Shown piece by piece: positions 59,466 through 64,000 of a stretch of 64,000 bases of DNA (the first letter of the stretch is position 1; the number at the start of each line of letters is the position of its first letter). The position numbers were made by a program, and so were the translations under genes. The notes under the pieces were generated by a model that saw only the letters and a program-made list of their open reading frames with translations, did not search any database and was not told the DNA's origin. The DNA is from Topomyia yanbarensis (taxonomy: Eukaryota > Arthropoda > Insecta > Diptera > Culicidae), in contig NC_080672.1 in assembly GCF_030247195.1 (NCBI RefSeq), forward strand, positions 161,809,839 through 161,873,838. The letters run 5' to 3'.

Positions 59466-60689
59466 CTGTTCTTTAGAGTCCTCAATGATGGAATGACATG
59501 GGGGATCCTCACCCTTGACCATGCTCACACGACGGTCACGACATGCCACCGCGAAATGCCCAATCACGCCACAGGAATTGCAATTTTTCCTTTTAGCTGG
59601 ACATTCAGTTCCTCTATGAGACGCGCGAAAACACCTAGGACACCTGTTACGACGGCTTACTTGTACCCGACTTTGCACTCTATCCCTGTAGTACGGCACT
59701 CTGTTCATAGCGAACCTCTTCGCTTGATTTCGAGGACTCTGTTGATCTTCTGCTCTACGCTTAAACCGATCCTGCGAATTATGATTCTGGTTGCTTGCTG
59801 ACAACACGTTCGATTCGACGGTAGATGGGATAGTCTCAGCCTGAAATGCCTCGGCTCGAGTAGCTGATTGCACGACGAAGTTTGAATCGTGGCCGTACAT
59901 ACGAGCTGCCTTCTTGAGTTCTTGGTTACGAAGTCCCCTCAAGAGCTGAGTCCGAATGAAACGGTCTTGATCGTCTGGACTGTAACCACACAACTGTACT
60001 TTCCTCGTTAGCCGAGCATGAAAGTTTACAGCGGATTCTCCTTCTTCTTGACGCATGTTTGAAAAACTTTCATGCTCCGCCGCTGGGTCGGTCAAAGATT
60101 TAAGATACCGATCAATGTTCTTGACAAACATGTCGTAACAATCATCGTCTCTTGTATCTGGTCGCAACTTGGCGGCGCGTACGACACTTTTCAGCTCTTC
60201 GCCCATCGATAACAGAAGCAAATCCATACGACGCTTTGGGTTCTTAACGTTCGACAGTGATGATGCTATCTCGAAATCCTCGATGAAACATGTCCACGCT
60301 TCCCACATCTTCGTGGCTGGAACGTTCTTAGGAAAGGGTGTGATGTTATCCCAACGGACAGTCCCTTCGGCATCGATATCAGATACCGCTCGTGGAGTGC
60401 CCACCGATCGAGTAGTTGGACTTTCCGTACGAGGATCATTGCGGTCTTTGGAAATCTCTTTAATAATGCTTTCCAATTCTTTTACACGATTCTCCAGCTC
60501 ACGCTGATGGTCTGGTGCAGCGCTTGAGTAGTGTGAAAAACGATCGTCGACTTCATCAGCCAGCTCCTCCTGGCGATCGGGACGAGCGCGCACGAACATA
60601 CCGCTCATCTCATTGCCATGCATCAAATCATCCGTGTCGCTTTCGGAACCGACCGATGGAGCACGAACATATTTTCCCGGAGTAAACAT
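59466..60689 (-). CDS. gag: Gypsy gag
   Basis: The exon has 408 codons from the ATG at 60,689, chosen because it sits in an AAAATG context and begins MFTPGKYVRAP. An upstream in-frame start at 60,755 lies before a CAG acceptor-like site and is less likely. After a short coiled-coil (RELENRVKELESIIKEI, about residues 65-80) comes the retrotransposon gag fold (MWEAWTCFIEDFEIASSL; YGHDSNFVV). It closes with two zinc knuckles, CPRCFRASHRGTEC and CNSCGVIGHFAVAC, both C-x2-C-x4-H-x4-C (about residues 350-363 and 370-383). Gag packages the element RNA into virus-like particles in the cytoplasm. It ends at CAG|GTAATAG in phase 0, after which the open frame stops within four codons, so splicing is the simplest way to reach pol. 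Confidence 0.85.
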
Positions 60690-61051
60690 TTTAGTATCGC
60701 TTGCTGTTCTGGAATAAATACTAAAAACAATACCATGTAGTTTCATTGCTTTCATCTACTCCTACTGAATAATTTATCATGCTGGTACAGGTATAATCAA
60801 GCTCAAATAAGCTTTAAAAAATCAGCAATTATAAATAAATTATGAACTGCATGTTACGATACTCTTCAGGAGGATTATTTACATACTTCTTCCTATCTTA
60901 CATGAGCACATGTATTGCAAGTTTCTGTTTCTATTTGGAGTTTCTATTCATGAAGCGACTTATCTTACTCATTAACGTACTAACAAGTCAAATCAGGGGC
61001 GATGATATATGAAGCTTCTTCACAAATCTCTTACGCGGTCTACCTACTGAA

Positions 61052-61381
61052 GCGGCCCTTCGACTCATTTTTTTACCCTCTCAACAAGCTTTTTTTCGGT
61101 TCTCTCAACGCGCTTTACTTTTGCGGTCCTCTCAACATGCCTTGCTTTTGCGGTCCTCTCAACACGCTTTATATCTGCGGTCCTCCAAACACGCCATTTT
61201 TTTCACGCGGTCCTCTCAACACGCCATTTTTTTCATGCGGTCCTCTCAACACGCCATTTTTTTCACACGCAGTATCAAAATAAAGGCATATTTGAACTCT
61301 TTTTTTTGCATGAGCGGTCCTCACGACTCGCCTTTTTTTTGCTTCCCGTATATAAATAGCGGTCCTATCAACTCGCAATGC
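61052..61381 (-). repeat. tandem repeats in Gypsy leader
   Basis: About ten degenerate units of 22-32 bp occur between the 5' LTR and gag. On the plus strand each contains GGTCCTCTCAACACGCC followed by a T-run, with the three most alike at 61,180-61,270. On the transcript strand the core is GGCGTGTTGAGAGGACCGC. Its position matches that of the insulator/protein-binding repeat block of Drosophila gypsy, but the sequence is unrelated and function is unknown. Confidence 0.8.
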
Positions 61382-61577
61382 TTTATTAACACAAACACTG
61401 GGACACTACTTGTTACTTTTAATATGGAAGCCATTTTGATTTTACGCTTCCAGCACGACAATTTGATTATACTATTCTCACTAGGTTAATGTAATGGGCG
61501 ATTTCCTAACAGATTGTGGGAAAGCAAAATTATGTACGTTTTTTTTATTTGCTGTAATGAAAAGAGGCAGCAAATAA

Positions 61578-61593
61578 CCTGTCACGAACGCCA
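61578..61593 (-). other. primer binding site, tRNA-Arg-like
   Basis: TGGCGTTCGTGACAGG begins one base inside the 5' LTR. It resembles TGGCGACCGTGACA, the tRNA-Arg-type site of Drosophila 412/mdg1 elements, with two differences near the start. The primer identity needs matching to the host tRNA set. Confidence 0.7.
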
Positions 61594-61594
61594 A

Positions 61595-61785
61595 TGTGGA
61601 GATGCCAGCCACCATTAGGAAATCACCCATTACACTCTGGTCTTTGAGCTGGACACGTCTTACCTGCAGGACTCTCAAATATGCAATGACGCTGCTACTT
61701 GCACGCTCTCTGTAGAATGGCGGTAAGTCGGTAAAGGGCATACGCAATGTAGAGTGGCGAACAATTGGTCGACTCACCCCACACA
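61595..61785 (-). repeat. 5' LTR (191 bp)
   Basis: On the minus strand it runs from TGTGTGGGGTGAGTCGACC to GGCATCTCCACA. It preserves a single CAAATAT at the position where the other LTR carries a MITE, so it is the uninterrupted form. It is very short for a Gypsy LTR. Confidence 0.9.
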
Positions 61786-61975
61786 TGTGCAATGCTAGAA
61801 AATTTAGAAATTTGATCAGCTTCACATTCGGATAAAACATCGAATGAGTTGCTGCAGTCAATTGAATTTTCGGGTGGAGAAGATACCCTTTTCCGTTTAG
61901 CTTTTATTTTTGGCACACGGCCTTTCTAGGCATGTTGGAAGAATTAAATATTTCTTTTGTTCTTGAAAAATGTTT

Positions 61976-62111
61976 TAGTCTTGAAAAAGACTGATTGAGT
62001 AGAAAAAGTAGGTAGTCCTGAGAAAGACTAATTGTCGAAAAAATATAGGTAGTCTTGAGAAAGACTGATCGAGCGAAAATATAGGTAGCCTTGAGAAAGA
62101 CTGTTTCTATT
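61976..62111 (+). repeat. 36-37-bp tandem repeat with GAGA-loop hairpins
   Basis: Four units at about 61,977, 62,013, 62,050 and 62,085 share TAGTCTTGAGAAAGACTGAT followed by GAG and an A-rich spacer. Each core AGTCTT-GAGA-AAGACT is a 6-bp stem with a GNRA-type loop; stems in units 2 and 4 carry a C and would wobble-pair as RNA. Confidence 0.7.
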
Positions 62112-64000
62112 GAAAAACTCTAGGTAAACCAGGAGCTATCAAGATTTGTGACCGGTTCGAATGAAGGTTCAAGCCGGTATGATTTAGAACGCGATGTTTT
62201 TTGATAACATGGGACAGTGGCAAGACTCAGTGAAAGACTCAAATCAGCACAACATCAGTACTAGAAATCTGAAAGGCTAAACCAAATCAATGAAAAAGCG
62301 AAAAACTTGCCCATGAATTAGACGGACAAACGAATTATTACTAATGCTCTGTAAATAACATATCTAAGTTCTTCAATCGAGGCATTGTGGTGGGAAAACC
62401 TAACCTAAAGTGCTGAGCCAAAAAAGCTTATTTTTTAATCTATTTGAAGTGCATACTCTCAATAGCGCTTACTCAAATTTTCAACGAGATTGACAACTAA
62501 GAACTGAAATTGCAGTTTTTGATATCACGCTACCTCTGAAGTGCATGTGTGCGTAGTTCAAACTTTACTTCAACCCTCTGCAGCCCAACCCCGCCTTTTA
62601 GCGGGTTACGGGAAAATCGCTACAGAATATTCAAAACACGATTGTATGTTGTTACCACTATGAAAACATCTTCACAATATTCCCATCAATCACACAAATA
62701 CATTGTTTGCATTTTGAAATGATTATGTTCAATGCATTCCACGTTGAAAGTTGAAAATTTGAGGAAAATGAGAGAAAAACTATTTTGTGTATGAAGTGTA
62801 ATTTAGTTAAAAAATGTTTAAGCTTTTTCAAATTATTGGAGAAATCAAAAAAAAATATTTTTAAGTTGCAAACTTCTATTACTCCTCTGTAGCTGTGAAA
62901 TTCTAATGTGAACAATGTGGAAATAAAATTTATTAGCAATAAAATCTAAAGAAATGGGGACTTTAACTAAATCGGGACACATTTCTTTCTTTCTTTATAA
63001 TAAACCGAAGCTGTTAAAGTATTCTTCTTTAGTCCCTGTAGTCTCATAACTATTTCTAATTATTTATTATAAATTTTCTTTAAAGCGGTCTTCCAGCGTA
63101 AAATTTAAAGTAGATTGTTTTTTTTTTTAATTTTTGCATATTTGCATCTTTAAGATAAGGAAAATATGCTCGAGAAAGGATTTACTCGAATTCAGCCTTG
63201 TTCGTCTGCTAGAGCCCATCAAACATATTTTGATAGCAGGCTGACAAAATCGGGTCAAAAAGCTGACAAAATCGAGACAGGTTGTCAAATGTTGGGTTAA
63301 CATAGTTCTCACACGTTTCCTATATCATGCCTCCACGCGAGTCTCAGTCTATTGATGACATTTGGTCCTTAGACCGGCGACGACTGGGTGCTATCAGCCT
63401 TCTGCCGAGAGTGGTAGAATGAGAGGGTACGAACAGATCTAGTCGAGAAAACACTACCGTCAAAATGAATAGTTGATCGGAAATCAACCCCAAAAAGACG
63501 TTAATCTGACTAGTATCGATGATCACGGGTCATCGTACTGAAAATTCGCCGCGTCTGTTTTTATGAATCTAATTTCAAGCTCCGTTATTGCTAACAAGTT
63601 CGTTATAATCGCTCGTATACGTGTAATTAATATACATCGTAGCGAAATTTGTCTAAATACGGTCGCAATAAATAGTGCAGATAAGATTAGATTTTCTACC
63701 AACTCCGTGACACCTATGGAAGAGCCTGATGAATCGTCTACCTTCCGTTAAATAAATAGAGCACCGCCAGACGGCACGAGAATGCACGAGAAAACACATT
63801 GAAAAGTAAATTTTGAGTTTCATAAACTCAATCATTGTTATTTCTGCTAATGAAAAGTAATATTGATGAAAAAAATATGTTTCCTGCCTCTGAAAAATAT
63901 CTAGATGGTAAATTTTTAGTTACATCACTAAGAATTCGTTCTTCCGGTTTCAGTTTATACTAAAATGAAATTCAGAGGTAGAAATCTCGATAGAAAACAC
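62112..64000. other. no recognisable gene
   Basis: A-T rich DNA with short non-conserved frames. 63,230-63,290 has two TGACAAAATCG words. No TE boundary or host exon is recognisable to the window end. Confidence 0.4.

Larger units (their letters stand above)
55468..61785 (-). mobile_element. full-length Ty3/Gypsy retrotransposon
   Basis: The element is bounded by LTRs that start TGT and end ACA and by a 5-bp target duplication TGTGC (55,463-55,467; 61,786-61,790). In transcription order on the minus strand it has: 5' LTR, PBS, a 0.9-kb leader with tandem repeats, gag, a 109-bp GT-AG segment, protease-RT-RNase H, a 57-bp GT-AG segment, integrase, PPT and 3' LTR. Subtracting a 228-bp MITE and its duplication from the 3' LTR leaves two 191-bp LTRs that differ at one base (T/A near 61,710). 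That points to recent insertion. One TGA interrupts the integrase C-terminal part, and there is no envelope-like frame. Proteins resemble the intron-containing 'K02A2.6-like' Gypsy pols annotated in many insects. Confidence 0.9.

Overview
This is eukaryotic, repeat-dense DNA, most likely from a culicine mosquito (Aedes-like). The evidence is one exon orthologous to the animal FBXL16 gene, TE families typical of mosquitoes (R1-, I- and Jockey-type LINEs, BEL/Pao, Ty3/Gypsy, mariner, a tRNA-derived SINE resembling Feilai, and many MITEs), and low gene density. No bacterial operon structure, CRISPR array or rRNA/tRNA gene is visible. Species-level assignment is inference.

Layout. 1-30,329 is probably all intron of the FBXL16-like gene (minus strand), because no later FBXL16 exon is recognisable there. 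It holds TE wreckage: C-rich and CA-containing interspersed repeats, a Mutator-type transposase remnant, a LINE with a MITE in it, a BEL/Pao remnant, a mariner remnant, an R1-like LINE and a pogo-type MITE. It also holds a 6.4 kb nest (18,482-24,878): a hAT-type MITE with an intact 8-bp target duplication, split by an R1-like LINE that itself received a hAT MITE, a second LINE and a CACTA-like element. 30,330-31,157 is the FBXL16-like coding exon with its F-box. 32,746-37,946 is a large inverted duplication around a minisatellite-bearing TA-flanked element; a second, complete copy of that element lies at 41,033-42,141. 38,717-39,014 is a possible but unidentified internal exon overlapping a long hairpin. 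47,310-50,122 is a head-to-tail pair of a 1.3-1.5 kb repeat also present at 3,622-5,024.

55,463-61,790 is the best-preserved element: a full-length Ty3/Gypsy retrotransposon on the minus strand with 5-bp target duplication, PBS, PPT, and LTRs that differ at one base once a 228-bp MITE in one of them is subtracted. Its gag, protease-RT-RNase H and integrase frames are separated by two short GT-AG segments (109 and 57 bp), both in phase 0, so it looks like an LTR element expressed by splicing. Its leader carries about ten degenerate 22-32-bp repeats. One in-frame TGA interrupts the C-terminal part of integrase.

The most unusual signals are the intron-split Gypsy element, the repeat family carrying a histone-type 3' stem-loop (12,210-12,225, diverged copy at 45,860-45,875), several insertions whose empty sites survive in the same window, and the 18-bp minisatellite element that keeps an open frame in both copies. 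No numerical identities were computed by program; all comparisons are by eye.
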